Of a stretch of DNA of 64,000 nucleotides, positions 46,303-55,365 are shown piece by piece (position 1 is the first letter of the stretch; the number at the start of each line of letters is the position of its first letter). The notes under the pieces were generated by a model. The model had not been told where the DNA came from. It saw nothing but the letters and a program-made list of their open reading frames with translations, and ran no database searches. A program made the position numbers and the translations under genes. This DNA is from CAWEWH01 sp963812775 (GTDB lineage: Bacteria > Pseudomonadota > Alphaproteobacteria > Rhizobiales > Beijerinckiaceae): positions 558,001-622,000 of the forward strand of contig CAWEWH010000009.1 of NCBI GenBank assembly GCA_963812775.1, read 5' to 3'.

Positions 46303-46893
46303 TCAATACGGCGGCGGTTTGCGCGCTCGCTGCGCCTTTGCGGCTTCGACCCACCACATGAGGTCGTCGGCAAAGCGCGGGAAAGCCTGTTCGACTGCCT
46401 TGCCGCTCTCGCCGATCGGCTCGCCTTCAGCCGATAGAGTCTGTGCGATCGGACCAACGGCGATGGTGCTCGAGATCACCACCATGCCCATCTCGGAGAG
46501 CGTGCCGTGCCAGGCGGTTGCGGCACGCGCGCCGGAGAGGCGGCCAGCCGAATAGCTCACGATCGCGGCAGGGCGCCAGAACCACTCCTCGAGGAAGTGG
46601 TCCGTGAGGTTCTTCAATCCGGGCTGGATGCCCCAATTGTATTCGCCGGTGACGAACACGAAGCCATCGGCGGCGCGGATTTTCTGCGCCAGTTGTTCCA
46701 GAGGCGCGGGAGCCCGCCCCTTTGGATGTTCCTTGTACATGCGATCGAGCATCGGCAGGTTGATCGCCTTGGCGTCGATCAACTCGACCTCCTCGCCGCG
46801 GCGCCGCAGCCGCTCGATCACGAATTGGGCGAACCGGATGCCCATCCGGTCGGAACGATAGGAGCCGTAAAGGACGAGGATACGATTGCTCAT
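46303..46893 (-). CDS. NADPH-dependent FMN reductase
   Basis: This is a 196-residue flavodoxin-like quinone/FMN reductase. Seen: the phosphate-binding LVLYGSYRSDRMGIRFA (about residues 6-22), FVFVTGEYNWGIQPGLKNLTDH (about 79-100) with the flavin-contacting EYN, and the following YSAGRLSGARAA segment. It probably supplies reduced flavin to neighbouring luciferase-type monooxygenases, a role inferred from context. It starts at ATG 46893. Confidence 0.9.
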   Translation of the reverse strand: MSNRILVLYGSYRSDRMGIRFAQFVIERLRRRGEEVELIDAKAINLPMLDRMYKEHPKGRAPAPLEQLAQKIRAADGFVFVTGEYNWGIQPGLKNLTDHFLEEWFWRPAAIVSYSAGRLSGARAATAWHGTLSEMGMVVISSTIAVGPIAQTLSAEGEPIGESGKAVEQAFPRFADDLMWWVEAAKAQRARKPPPY

Positions 46894-47015
46894 CGCGGTT
46901 ACTCAAAGGCCGGATTTCGATGCGGCCGATACGCTGGCGTCCCTCGTGGTCCCGCGAAGCCTTGCTCACCGCCGCGTTTCGGCAACCTCATCACCGCGGC
47001 GCAGCTTCCCTGGAT

Positions 47016-47092
47016 TGGTAGCGGAGGAGGGACTCGAACCCCCGACACACGGATTATGATTCCGCTGCTCTAACCAGCTGAGCTACTCCGCC
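47016..47092 (-). tRNA. tRNA-Met (CAT), elongator type
   Basis: This is a 77-base cloverleaf on the minus strand. It has an acceptor stem beginning GGCGGAG with a G-U first pair, a D-arm with AGCTCAGCTGGTTAGAGC, an anticodon loop ATCATAA with anticodon CAT, a T-arm with GGTTCGAGTCC, and a genome-encoded CCA end. The D-arm and acceptor resemble the alphaproteobacterial elongator tRNA-Met rather than the initiator, or the Ile-CAT species. Confidence 0.93.
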
Positions 47093-47181
47093 ATCCCGCA
47101 GGAGGCGCATATAGAGAGGGGGCCGGAAGGCTGTCAAGGAAAGGCCGCCGACTGACATGGCCCGCGCATGACGCACCTCCC

Positions 47182-47880
47182 TCACCCGTCCTTGCGTATG
47201 CGCACCACCGTGAAGAAGCCGACCGGCGGCATCGGCTTCACCGAGACGACGCGCATGCCGCCATGGGTGCGCGCCCAGTCCTCGAGCCGCTTCACCTTGA
47301 AGTCCGAGCTCCAGCCCACCTTGCTGGCAAGCGGCGCGAAGAACTCCTCGACCGAGGCGCGCGCCCCGCGCTCGGCGCCGAAATGATTGACCAGCACGAT
47401 CTCGCCGCCGGGCTTCAGCACGCGGGCGAACTCGTCGAGCGCCCGCTCCGGTTCCGGCACCAGCGTGAGGACCATCTGGGCGGCCACCGCGTCGAAGCGC
47501 GCGTCCGCAAAGCCGAGCCGGCAGGCATCCATCACCGCGAGGCCCTTGACGTGCATCATGCGGCGCTCGCGCATCTTGGCGGCGGCGCGTTGCAGCATCT
47601 CGGCCGAAAGGTCCGTTCCGACGACGCGCTTGCCGCGCTCATATTCCTCGAGCGCCATGCCGGTGCCGACGCCGACCTCGAGAATGTCGTCGCCGCAGGC
47701 TGAGGCCGCCTTCACGGCCTCGCGGCGTCCCGGCGCGGTGATGCGGCGATAGGTGAGATCGTAGACCGGCGCCCAGCGCGCATAGACGTTGCGCATGAGC
47801 TGCGTGTCGGGGCCGCGTCCCTTGTGGGCCGCTCGCGTCTTCTCGTCGATCGGCGCGAGTGACACGGGCAAGCGCCTCAC
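47182..47880 (-). CDS. pmtA: PmtA-like phosphatidylethanolamine N-methyltransferase
   Basis: This is a 232-residue class I methyltransferase resembling the Rhodobacter-type PmtA, which makes phosphatidylcholine by three SAM-dependent methylations of phosphatidylethanolamine. Seen: VYARWAPVYDLTYRRI near residue 32, the SAM loop ILEVGVGTGMALEEY (about 66-80), GTDLSAEML, and LKPGGEIVLVNHFGAERG near 155, the last being typical of PmtA. It starts with GTG overlapping the TGA of mnmA (GTGA), so translation is coupled. A ubiquinone-type methyltransferase is the main alternative. Confidence 0.75.
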   Translation of the reverse strand: MRRLPVSLAPIDEKTRAAHKGRGPDTQLMRNVYARWAPVYDLTYRRITAPGRREAVKAASACGDDILEVGVGTGMALEEYERGKRVVGTDLSAEMLQRAAAKMRERRMMHVKGLAVMDACRLGFADARFDAVAAQMVLTLVPEPERALDEFARVLKPGGEIVLVNHFGAERGARASVEEFFAPLASKVGWSSDFKVKRLEDWARTHGGMRVVSVKPMPPVGFFTVVRIRKDG

Positions 47881-49049
47881 GCCGCCGCGAAGCCGACCGC
47901 CGCCGCGCCGCGGCGCGCCGCCACCGGCGCGATGGTGCCGCCGCCGAGGACGCGGGCACGCGGACCAGTGCCGTCATAGATGACGCAGGCCTGGCCGGGC
48001 GCCACGCCCTCCTCCGCCGTCAGGAGCTCGACAACGGCGCCGGCCGGCGCCGGCCTGATGCGCGCGGGCGTCGGCGGGCGCGTCGAGCGCACCCTCACCG
48101 CCACGTCGAGCCCATCGGCCGGAAGCGCCTCGAAACTTGCGTCGCCGAGCCAGCTCACCTCGCGCAACGCGATGCGCTGCTGGGCGAGGGCTTCGCGCGG
48201 CCCGACGATGACGCGCTGGCGCGCCGCGTCCAGCGCCAGCACGTAGAGCGGCTCGCGGCCCGCAAGCTTCAGCCCGCGCCGCTGTCCGACCGTGTAGTTG
48301 ATGATGCCGGCATGGCGGCCGAGCACGCGTCCGTCCATGTGCACGATGTCGCCGGGCGCAACCGCGTCGGGCTTGAGCCTGGCGATCACGTCGCTGTAGC
48401 GGCCGTTCGGCACGAAGCAGATGTCCTGGCTGTCTGGCTTGTCGGCGACCGTCAAACCAAACTCGCGGGCAAGCGCCCGGGTTTCGCTTTTCGGCCGCTC
48501 GCCGAGCGGGAAGCGCAAGAGGTCAAGCTGCGCCTTGGTGGTGGCGTAGAGAAAGTAGCTCTGGTCGCGCTCCGGATCGGCGGCGCGATAGAGGCCCCGC
48601 CCGCCCGTTGGCAGCGGCCGGCTTGCCACGTAGTGGCCAGTGGCCAGGAGGTCGGCGCCGAGATCGCGCGCCTGCTCGAGCAGGTCGGCAAATTTGATGG
48701 CGCGATTGCATTCGACGCACGGGATCGGCGTCTCGCCGGCCGCGTAGCTGTCGGCGAAGCGGTTGATGACGGCCTCGCGGAAGCGGTCCTCGTAGTCGAG
48801 GACGTAATGGGGGATCGCCAGCCGCTCGGCGATGCGGCGGGCATCGTGCACATCCTCGCCGGCGCAGCAGGCGCCCTTGCGGTGGCTCGCCGCCCCATGG
48901 TCGTAGAGCTGCAGCGTGATGCCGACCACGTCGTAGCCGTCGCGCTTGAGCAGCGCGGCGACGACGGAACTGTCGACGCCCCCCGACATGGCGACGACGA
49001 CGCGGGTCGCCGCCGGGGGCTTTGGCAGATCGAGGCTGTTGAGCATCAA
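47877..49049 (-). CDS. mnmA: tRNA-specific 2-thiouridylase MnmA
   Basis: This is a 390-residue enzyme that thiolates U34 of Lys, Glu and Gln tRNAs. Seen: the PP-loop AMSGGVDSSVVAALL (about 19-33), the first catalytic Cys in PCVECNRAIKFADLL (about 110-124), the DLLATGHYVAS stretch, and the second Cys in PDSQDICFVPNG (about 206-217). All are typical. The C-terminal beta barrel is present. The gene is upstream of and overlaps pmtA. The sulfur source and the flanking tRNA-Met are unrelated to its choice of substrate. Confidence 0.95.
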   Translation of the reverse strand: MMLNSLDLPKPPAATRVVVAMSGGVDSSVVAALLKRDGYDVVGITLQLYDHGAASHRKGACCAGEDVHDARRIAERLAIPHYVLDYEDRFREAVINRFADSYAAGETPIPCVECNRAIKFADLLEQARDLGADLLATGHYVASRPLPTGGRGLYRAADPERDQSYFLYATTKAQLDLLRFPLGERPKSETRALAREFGLTVADKPDSQDICFVPNGRYSDVIARLKPDAVAPGDIVHMDGRVLGRHAGIINYTVGQRRGLKLAGREPLYVLALDAARQRVIVGPREALAQQRIALREVSWLGDASFEALPADGLDVAVRVRSTRPPTPARIRPAPAGAVVELLTAEEGVAPGQACVIYDGTGPRARVLGGGTIAPVAARRGAAAVGFAAA

Positions 49050-49213
49050 ATTGGCTTTCGCTGCCCGTGTATAGCGACGGCGCAGCGCCCGTTCCAGGGC
49101 GGGACCGGCAATTGTTGCCGGCTCCCCGGCGAGCTCTGCCCTGCGGCGGCCGACGGATTGCGAGCAGGCGCCTGAAATCGAAGCCCGATCAGCGGCTTAT
49201 GGATCCGCGCCCG

Positions 49214-49229
49214 TGGCCCGCCCCTTGCT
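49214..49229 (+). promoter_or_regulatory. Predicted sigma-54 (-24/-12) promoter for fliK-flgD
   Basis: The sequence TGGCCCGCCCCTTGCT has GG and GC exactly ten bases apart, as in the TGGCAC-N5-TTGC sigma-54 consensus. It ends 32 bases before the fliK ATG. The window also encodes the sigma-54 activator FlbD, which turns on late flagellar genes in Caulobacter. Prediction from sequence only. Confidence 0.65.
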
Positions 49230-49261
49230 CCGGATAAATGCCAGTTCCAGGAGTGCGCGTC

Positions 49262-50732
49262 ATGCGTCAGAGCGATCCGTCGGCCCTTTTCCCCCTTCTC
49301 AACCGCGCCCCCGACGCCAAGGGGCTGCGCGCCGCGCCCGCCAAGGACCATCGTTTGAAAGACCGGACGGAGCCCTTCGAGCCGACACTGCAGGACCGCG
49401 AACCCCCGGCGCGGGCGCGTGACGCGCGCCGCGATGTCGCGCGCCGTGACGACGATCGCCGCATCGACGGTCGCCGCGACGAAGGTCGCCGCGACGACGG
49501 TCACCGCGATGACGTTCCGCCGGCGCGAGTCCAGCGCCGAGGCAAGGCCGCACGATCGCCCACGGCCCGAGCGCAAGCCAATGGATGCCGACTGCGAGGC
49601 AAGGCCGCGGTGCGAGGATTTGCCGAAGTCGCGGGAACCCATGGACGAGGCGTCGGCCGATGCCACGGCCGATCTCAAGACCGAGTCGACCGCGACGGTT
49701 GACGCCGACGCGCCGGCGGCGCCTGCCGAGGCGACGGCCGACGTATCGGCCGAGGCGGCGGCGGAGTTGCTGATTCTCCCAGCACTCTTGGCCGACGCCG
49801 ATGTTGCGGCAACCGGCGACAAGGCTCCCGCCGCGCCGTTGCCGCTCGCCGACCAGGCCCCCGAGACCGAAACCGAGGCGATGCCCGGCCCGGTGCAGGG
49901 ACCCGGCGAGCCCGGCCGCGGCCATGGCGTCGGCCGCGCCGTTTCGGGCGCCGTCCATGCCGTCATCGCGGCAGCCGAAAAGGGCGCGGCCAAGGATGGC
50001 TCCGCCATCGCGGCCAGCGGCGAGGAAGCGCCCTCCTCCGACCAGCATCTTGGACCGCAGGTATCGCTCGCCGCCAAGGCTGCCGTTGATGGCGCCGGCA
50101 AAGGGCTGGCGCTAGGGCTTGCGGCGAAGCTTGCCCAAAACGCCGCGCCGGCGCGGGAGGCGACGCCGGACTTCCAGTTCGCCGATCTCAAGCCGGCGGA
50201 CGCGGCCGCCCCTCAGAGCCCCACGAACGGCGCCAATGCCGCCCCTTCCAGCGCAGACGCGGCGCGCGAGGCTGGCGCAACCTCCGACGTGAAGACCCGG
50301 CAGCCGCTTGTTCGCGATGTGCCGCTCGGCGCCGTCCCCATCGAGATCGGCATGCGCGCCATGGCGGGGATTCGCCGCTTCGAGATCCGCCTCGATCCGG
50401 CCGATCTCGGCCGCATCGATGTGCGCCTCGACATGGGCGACGACGGCATCGTCAAGGCGCATCTCACCGTCGACAAGGTGGAAACGCTGGCGCTCCTGCA
50501 GCGCGATGCGCGCACCCTGGAGCGCGCCTTCGAGCAGGCCGGCCTGAAGCCGTCCGACGGCGGCGTCGATCTGACGCTGCGCGACCATGCCTTTGCGGGC
50601 CACCGGCAGGGCGGCGACGGCGGCGAGCGGCCCGCACGGCAGATCGTGCAGCCGTTTGCCGTCGACGCAAGCGACGCGCCGGCGGCGCGCGTCCTGTGGC
50701 GCGGCAGCGCCGGCCTCGACATGCTGGTCTGA
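49262..50732 (+). CDS. fliK: Flagellar hook-length control protein FliK (with a probable frameshift)
   Basis: FliK measures hook length and switches export specificity. The C-terminus (about 50380-50590) holds the conserved FliK core, IRLDPADLGRIDVRLDMGDD and then VETLALLQRDARTLE, near-canonical. The ATG at 49262 has CCAGGAG upstream, yet the frame it opens ends in a nonsense-rich stretch, and the conserved body lies in the next frame (open from 49419). A single extra base near 49508-49560, in an Arg/Asp-rich low-complexity part, would join the two. So the gene is best read as one frameshifted fliK of about 489 residues. flgD follows 20 bases later. Confidence 0.75.
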
Positions 50733-50752
50733 GACGGAACAAGGAGAGCCGC

Positions 50753-51421
50753 ATGGCCATCGACAGTTTGACCGGTGCCGCCAACGCCGCGACGGCCGCC
50801 AAGGCCACAGCTTCGTCGCGGGTCCGCATCGCCGCCAATTTCGACCAGTTCCTGACCCTCTTGACGACACAGCTCAAGAACCAGAACCCGCTCGACCCCC
50901 TCGACACCAACCAGTTCACCCAGCAGCTCGTGCAGTTCGCCTCCGTCGAGCAGCAGCTGCAGACCAACGACACCCTGGCATCGCTGTTGAAGTCGACGCA
51001 GGCCGCCAACGCCACCTCGGCGCTGGGCTTTGTCGGCACCGAGATCACCGCCGACGGCGCCACCTCCCGCCTGACCGAGGCGGGCGCGCAATGGCGGCTC
51101 ACCGCGCCACGCGCCGGCCAGGCCGCCGTCACCATCACCAACAGCGCCGGCAGCGTCGTGGCCACCGACAGCGTGGCCCTGCAGGCCGGGGCCCAGACAT
51201 ATAATTGGAACGGCCGCACCTCGACCGGACTCCAGGCTCCGGCGGGCGACTACACGATCACCGTCACCGGCAGGGACGCCACCGGCCAGGGGCTCGCCAT
51301 CTCCACCGAGATGCGCGGCATCGTCGATTCCGTCGATTTGACGGGCGACACGCCGGTCCTGGTGATCGGCACGATGCGCATCCCCCTCGGCAGCGTCAGA
51401 TCGATGCGCCGTCCTTCGTAA
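50753..51421 (+). CDS. flgD: Flagellar hook assembly protein FlgD
   Basis: This is a 222-residue hook-cap scaffold protein. The N-terminal conserved FlgD signature, FDQFLTLLTTQLKNQNPLDP followed by LDTNQFTQQLVQFASVEQQ (about residues 30-70), is unmistakable. The rest contains the FlgD tudor/FnIII-like part with QTYNWNGRTSTGLQAPAGDYTI. AAGGAGAG precedes the ATG at 50753. It is the second gene of the sigma-54 promoter unit with fliK. Confidence 0.95.
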   Translation: MAIDSLTGAANAATAAKATASSRVRIAANFDQFLTLLTTQLKNQNPLDPLDTNQFTQQLVQFASVEQQLQTNDTLASLLKSTQAANATSALGFVGTEITADGATSRLTEAGAQWRLTAPRAGQAAVTITNSAGSVVATDSVALQAGAQTYNWNGRTSTGLQAPAGDYTITVTGRDATGQGLAISTEMRGIVDSVDLTGDTPVLVIGTMRIPLGSVRSMRRPS

Positions 51422-51473
51422 ACGTTAACGCCGCTCGCCCCTCGGGCAAACAAGGTGAAATACCGTCGCGCCT

Positions 51474-51490
51474 TTAGGTAAATGTTAAAC
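51474..51490 (+). promoter_or_regulatory. CtrA-like box upstream of sciP
   Basis: The sequence TTAGGTAAATGTTAAAC fits TTAA-N7-TTAA with one mismatch in the first half (TTAG). It lies 58 bases before the sciP ATG. A downstream ATATCTTGC resembles the AAATTCTTGCC block that follows the box before fliF. Predicted from pattern only. Confidence 0.55.
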
Positions 51491-51547
51491 GGGCGCCGAT
51501 ATCTTGCACCCTTGACGCTTGGTCAGTCGAGTTTGTGAGCGCGTACC

Positions 51548-51823
51548 ATGACCGAAACCCACCGCCCGAGGGTGAAGTACGTCATCGGGCCTGACGGCAG
51601 CCCGCTCACTATTGCGGACCTTCCGCCCACCAATACCAAACGCTGGGTCATTCGGCGCAAGGCCGAGGTGGTCGCTGCCGTGCGCGGCGGCCTGTTGAGC
51701 CTCGAAGAGGCCTGCACCCGCTACACGCTGACCGTCGAGGAATTCCTCAGCTGGCAGCAATCCATCGACCAATACGGTCTCGCCGGCCTGCGCACCACGC
51801 GCATCCAGCATTATCGGCAGTAA
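51548..51823 (+). CDS. sciP: SciP-like CtrA inhibitor (DUF1153)
   Basis: This is a 91-residue helix-turn-helix protein matching the DUF1153/SciP family. KYVIGPDGSPLTIADLPP (about residues 10-27) and RRKAEVVAAVRGGLLSLEEA (about 36-55), followed by the YTLTVEEFLSWQ segment, are nearly invariant in the family. In Caulobacter, SciP binds CtrA and blocks transcription of CtrA-dependent genes such as ctrA and flagellar operons. Its location within the fliK/flgD-fliF region and the CtrA-like box upstream fit a feedback loop. A strong terminator follows. Confidence 0.93.
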   Translation: MTETHRPRVKYVIGPDGSPLTIADLPPTNTKRWVIRRKAEVVAAVRGGLLSLEEACTRYTLTVEEFLSWQQSIDQYGLAGLRTTRIQHYRQ

Positions 51824-51850
51824 TCCCGGCCACACACAACGGCTGACGGA

Positions 51851-51877
51851 GGACGGACAAAGGGTCCGTCCTTTTTT
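51851..51877 (+). terminator. Rho-independent terminator after sciP
   Basis: The stem GGACGGAC/GTCCGTCC with a five-base loop (AAAGG) is followed by six T. It is 27 bases after the sciP stop and separates sciP from the fliF transcript. Confidence 0.9.
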
Positions 51878-51909
51878 GTTTCTGCCGTCTGCGTGTCCGT
51901 CGCCCGGCA

Positions 51910-51947
51910 TTAACCGAACGCTAACCCTGAACCGGGAAATTCTTGCC
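51910..51947 (+). promoter_or_regulatory. CtrA-like box and shared promoter block upstream of fliF
   Basis: TTAACCGAACGCTAAC (51910-51925) is a CtrA-type TTAA-N7-CTAA. It is followed by an AAATTCT element at 51937-51943. The same arrangement, with nearly the same bases, occurs before flhA at 57212. It lies about 65 bases before the fliF GTG. Predicted. Confidence 0.65.
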
Positions 51948-52011
51948 GGGTGCCCGTGGCTTGAGCTGCGGTCAATGACCTAGCCAAGGCGGCGTGGCGG
52001 ACTAAGCAATC

Positions 52012-53676
52012 GTGGAAGCGGCTCTAGAACTGGTGCGGCGATTGGGGCCGGCGCGGTTGGCGGCCATGGGCGCTGTCACGCTTGCGCTCATCGCCTTCTT
52101 CGCCTTCGTGATTTCCCGGGTGACGCAGCCGGGCATGGCGGTGCTCTACAGCGACCTGTCGTTCCAGGATTCCAGCAACGTCGTGCGGGAGCTGGAGACC
52201 AAGGGCATCCGCTACGAGGTGCGAGGCGACGGCCAGACCATCCTCGCGCCGAAGGACATGCTCGCCAAGCTGCGCATGGACTTCGCCGGCCGCGGCATGC
52301 CCACCGGCGGCGGTGTCGGCTACGAGATTTTCGACAAGGGCGACGCGTTCTCGTCGACGAGCTTCGTCCAGAACATCAATCAGCTGCGCGCCATGGAAGG
52401 TGAGCTGTCGCGCACCATCCGCGCCTTCTCGCGCGTGCAGGCCGCCCGCGTGCACCTGGTGATCCCCGAGCGCAAGCTGTTCGAGCGCGATCGCGAGGCG
52501 CCGAGCGCCGCCATCGTGCTGAAGCTCGCCGGCGATCTCGATGCCAGCCAGGTGCGCGCCGTCCGTCACCTCGTGGCTTCCGCCGTCGAGGGGCTGAAGC
52601 CGGAACGCATCTCGATCGCCGACGAGCGCGGCCGCCTCCTCGCCGACGGCGCCAAGGGCGACCAGCTGATGGGCGTCGGCCTCGACGAGAAGCAGAGTGG
52701 CATCGAGCGCCGGCTCAAGACGCAGATCGAGGACATCATCGCCAAGGTGGTGGGCGATGGCCGCGCCCGCGTGCAGGTGGCGGCCGAGCTCGAGGCGAAC
52801 CGCATCGAGAACCGCAGCGAGACCTTCGATCCCGAAAGCCGCGTCGTGCGCTCCACCCAGACGCGCAGCGAGAGCGCCCAGACCAGCGAGCAAAAGGAAA
52901 CGGTGAGCGTCGCCAACGAGTTGCCCGCCGCCACCCAGCCACAACAAGCCCAGAATCAGAACCAGGGACCGCGCGACACGTCGAGCAAGAACGAGGAAGT
53001 CACCAATTTCGAGATTTCGCGCTCCACCCGCACCGAGGTGATCGAAGGCGGCCGCCTGAAACGCCTGTCGGTCGCCGTCGTGGTCGACGGCGTCTACACC
53101 AAGGGCGCCAGCGGCGAGGCGACCTACGCGGCCCGACCGCAGGAAGAGCTCGACCGCATCACGGCGCTGGTGCGCACCGCCATGGGCTTCGACCAGCGGC
53201 GCGGCGACCAGCTCGAAGTCGTCAACCTGCGCTTCGCCGATACGCCGGCCGCCGCCGTCAGCGACGAGAAGCCGGGCTTCTTCGCCTCGATGTTCAGCTT
53301 CACCCGTGACGACCTCATGCGTTTCGTCGAACTCGCGGTGCTGGCTCTCCTCACCCTCATCGTCTTCTTCACCGTGGTCAGACCGCTCGTCAAACGCATG
53401 CTGTCACCCGATCCGAACGCCGGCGCGCTGAGCCGTCCCCTGTCCGGCCCGATGACCGGCGCCGCCATGGCGATCTCGGCGGGTGCCGGCGGCATGGCTG
53501 GCGCTGCAGCGGCCGCGCTGCCGGCGGGCGAAAACCAGGCCTTGCGCATGCTCGACATCGCCAAGGTGCAGGGCCAGGTGCAGGCGCAATCGATCGAGAA
53601 AATTGGCGAGCTCGTGAACGGCAATCCGCAAGAAAGCGCGGCAATCATCCGGCAATGGGTCCATGACCAGCGCTGA
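52012..53676 (+). CDS. fliF: Flagellar M-ring protein FliF
   Basis: This 554-residue protein forms the MS ring at the base of the flagellum. Seen: a short N-terminal cytoplasmic part and membrane helix (about 18-37), the periplasmic ring-building domain with RVTQPGMAVLYSDLSFQDS and RMDFAGRGMPTGGGVGYEIFD, a second membrane helix (about 440-462) and a C-terminal tail that would bind FliG. The start is GTG without a strong ribosome binding site. The CtrA-like box upstream suggests CtrA control. It heads the fliF-fliG-fliH-fliN-flbD run. Confidence 0.95.
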   Translation: MEAALELVRRLGPARLAAMGAVTLALIAFFAFVISRVTQPGMAVLYSDLSFQDSSNVVRELETKGIRYEVRGDGQTILAPKDMLAKLRMDFAGRGMPTGGGVGYEIFDKGDAFSSTSFVQNINQLRAMEGELSRTIRAFSRVQAARVHLVIPERKLFERDREAPSAAIVLKLAGDLDASQVRAVRHLVASAVEGLKPERISIADERGRLLADGAKGDQLMGVGLDEKQSGIERRLKTQIEDIIAKVVGDGRARVQVAAELEANRIENRSETFDPESRVVRSTQTRSESAQTSEQKETVSVANELPAATQPQQAQNQNQGPRDTSSKNEEVTNFEISRSTRTEVIEGGRLKRLSVAVVVDGVYTKGASGEATYAARPQEELDRITALVRTAMGFDQRRGDQLEVVNLRFADTPAAAVSDEKPGFFASMFSFTRDDLMRFVELAVLALLTLIVFFTVVRPLVKRMLSPDPNAGALSRPLSGPMTGAAMAISAGAGGMAGAAAAALPAGENQALRMLDIAKVQGQVQAQSIEKIGELVNGNPQESAAIIRQWVHDQR

Positions 53677-53701
53677 CCGCCCCGGAATGTCCAAGGGATA
53701 G

Positions 53702-54756
53702 ATGGCAGAGATGGCCAAGCCAGCCGCCGCTTCCGAGCCGAAGGGAGCGCTCACCCTCAACGATCTGACCGGCCCGCAGCGCGCCGCCGTGCTGCTGCTC
53801 ACGCTCGGCGCCGACCACGGCGCCGCGGTCTGGAAGATGCTCGACGAGGACGAGATCCGTACCGTTTCCACCGCCATGTCGCAGCTCGGCATCGATCGAC
53901 GCGGCCGCCGTCGAAGGGCTGATCGTCGAGTTCATCCAGCGCATGTCGAGCGCCGGCGCCGTCACGGGCTCCTTCGACCGCACCGAGGCGCTGCTCGGCA
54001 AGCTCCTGCCCAAGCAGCAGGCGCAATCGATCATGGACGAGATCCGCGGCCCGGCCGGCCGCAACATGTGGCAGAAGCTGTCCAACGTCGACTGCAAGCT
54101 CCTCGCCAACTACCTCAAGGGCGAGTATCCGCAGACCGTCGCCGTCATCCTGTCGCGCATCAAGGCCGACGGCGCCGCCCAGGTGCTGACCGCCCTGCCC
54201 GACGACTTTGCCGTCGACGTCGTCAACCGCATGCTCAAGATGGAGTCCGTGCAGAAGGAGGCCCTTGACCATATCGAGGAGACGCTGCGCGTCGAGTTCA
54301 TCTCCAGCCTGTCGCATACCACGCAAGCGCGATGCGCACGAGATGATGGCCGAGGTGTTCAACGCCTTCGACCGGCAGACGGAGGGACGCTTCCTCACCG
54401 CCCTCGACGAGGTGAACCGCGAGGCCGCCAAGCGCATCCGCGAGCTCATGTTCACCTTCGAGGATCTCGGCAAGCTCGACGCCGCCGCCGTGCAGACGCT
54501 CATGCGCCAGGTCGACAAGGACGCGCTCGCCAGGGCGCTCAAGGGCGCCTCGGAGGAGATCCGCACCTTCTTCCTCGGCAACATGTCGACCCGCGCCGCC
54601 AAGATGCTGCAGGACGACATGAGCGCCATGGGGCCGGTGCGCCTCAAGGACGTCGACGAGGCGCAGATGAAGATGGTCAACCTTGCCAAGGACCTCGCCG
54701 ACAAGGGCGAGATCGTCATTGCCAAGGGCAACTCCGAAGATGAGCTTGTGTACTGA
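53702..54756 (+). pseudogene. fliG: Flagellar motor switch protein FliG, interrupted by two frameshifts
   Basis: FliG links the motor to the MS ring. The conserved parts are all here but lie in three frames: the N-terminus (GPQRAAVLLLTLGADHG), the middle (ALLGKLLPKQQAQSIM, then KGEYPQTVAVILSRI) and the C-terminus (EDLGKLDAAAVQTLMRQVD and DVDEAQMKMVNLAKDLA). One extra base near 53891-53900 and another near 54320-54325 explain the breaks. Removing both gives about 350 residues, the usual FliG length, with no other stop. So it is either an assembly error or a recently inactivated gene. Its stop and the fliH start are one base apart. Confidence 0.85.
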
Positions 54757-54757
54757 C

Positions 54758-55351
54758 ATGACCGAGGCGCGCAAGTTCCTGTTCGATCGCGACTTTCGCG
54801 CCGGCGTCCTCACCGGCGAGCAGGCCGCCGCCGCCAAGGCCGAGGAGGCCGGCTATGCGCGCGGCCTCGCCGACGGCCAGCGGCTCGCCACCGAGGCGGC
54901 CGCCACGCGTCTGGCGGAAGCCTCCGAGAAGCTGGTCGGCCTCACGCAAGCGCTCATGGCGCGCGAGGCCGAACGCACCGCCGCCGCCGAGAACGAGGTA
55001 GCGCATTTCGCCCTGCTGTTTGCCAGGAAGATCGCCGGCGATGCGCTCCTGCGCTTCCCGCTCACCCTGCTCGAGGAGGCGGCGCGCGAGTGCTTTCGGC
55101 AGCTGCGCGGCGTGCCGCATCTCGTGGCGCGCATCAACGAGGCGCTGGTCGAGGACGCCGACGCCGTCATGCAGCGCGTTGCGCACGAAAACGGCTTTGC
55201 GGGCAAGATCGTCGTCCTCGGCGACCCCGATATTGCGCCCGGCGACGTGCGCCTCGAATGGGCCGACGGCGGCATCGTCCGCGACCGCGCCGGCCTCGAG
55301 GCGGCCATCGCCGAGGTCGTGGCGCGCACCCTCGAACAGACCGAGCACTGA
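54758..55351 (+). CDS. fliH: Flagellar export regulator FliH
   Basis: This is a 197-residue protein in the fliH position between fliG and fliN. The N-terminus starts MTEARKFLFDRDFRAG, followed by a long Ala/Glu-rich helical region (about 30-90) that could bind FliI, and a C-terminal domain with HLVARINEALVEDAD and GDPDIAPGDVRLEWADGGIV, typical of FliH ends. FliH binds and restrains the FliI ATPase. The ATG at 54758 begins one base after the fliG stop. The identity rests on its end and its position, since FliH is poorly conserved. Confidence 0.88.
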   Translation: MTEARKFLFDRDFRAGVLTGEQAAAAKAEEAGYARGLADGQRLATEAAATRLAEASEKLVGLTQALMAREAERTAAAENEVAHFALLFARKIAGDALLRFPLTLLEEAARECFRQLRGVPHLVARINEALVEDADAVMQRVAHENGFAGKIVVLGDPDIAPGDVRLEWADGGIVRDRAGLEAAIAEVVARTLEQTEH

Positions 55352-55365
55352 CGGGATAAAGAGAA

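Noticed and set aside
46507..47073. A plus-strand open frame running into the tRNA-Met locus
   Set aside because: It is antisense to the FMN reductase and ends within the tRNA; no motif or ribosome binding site is visible.
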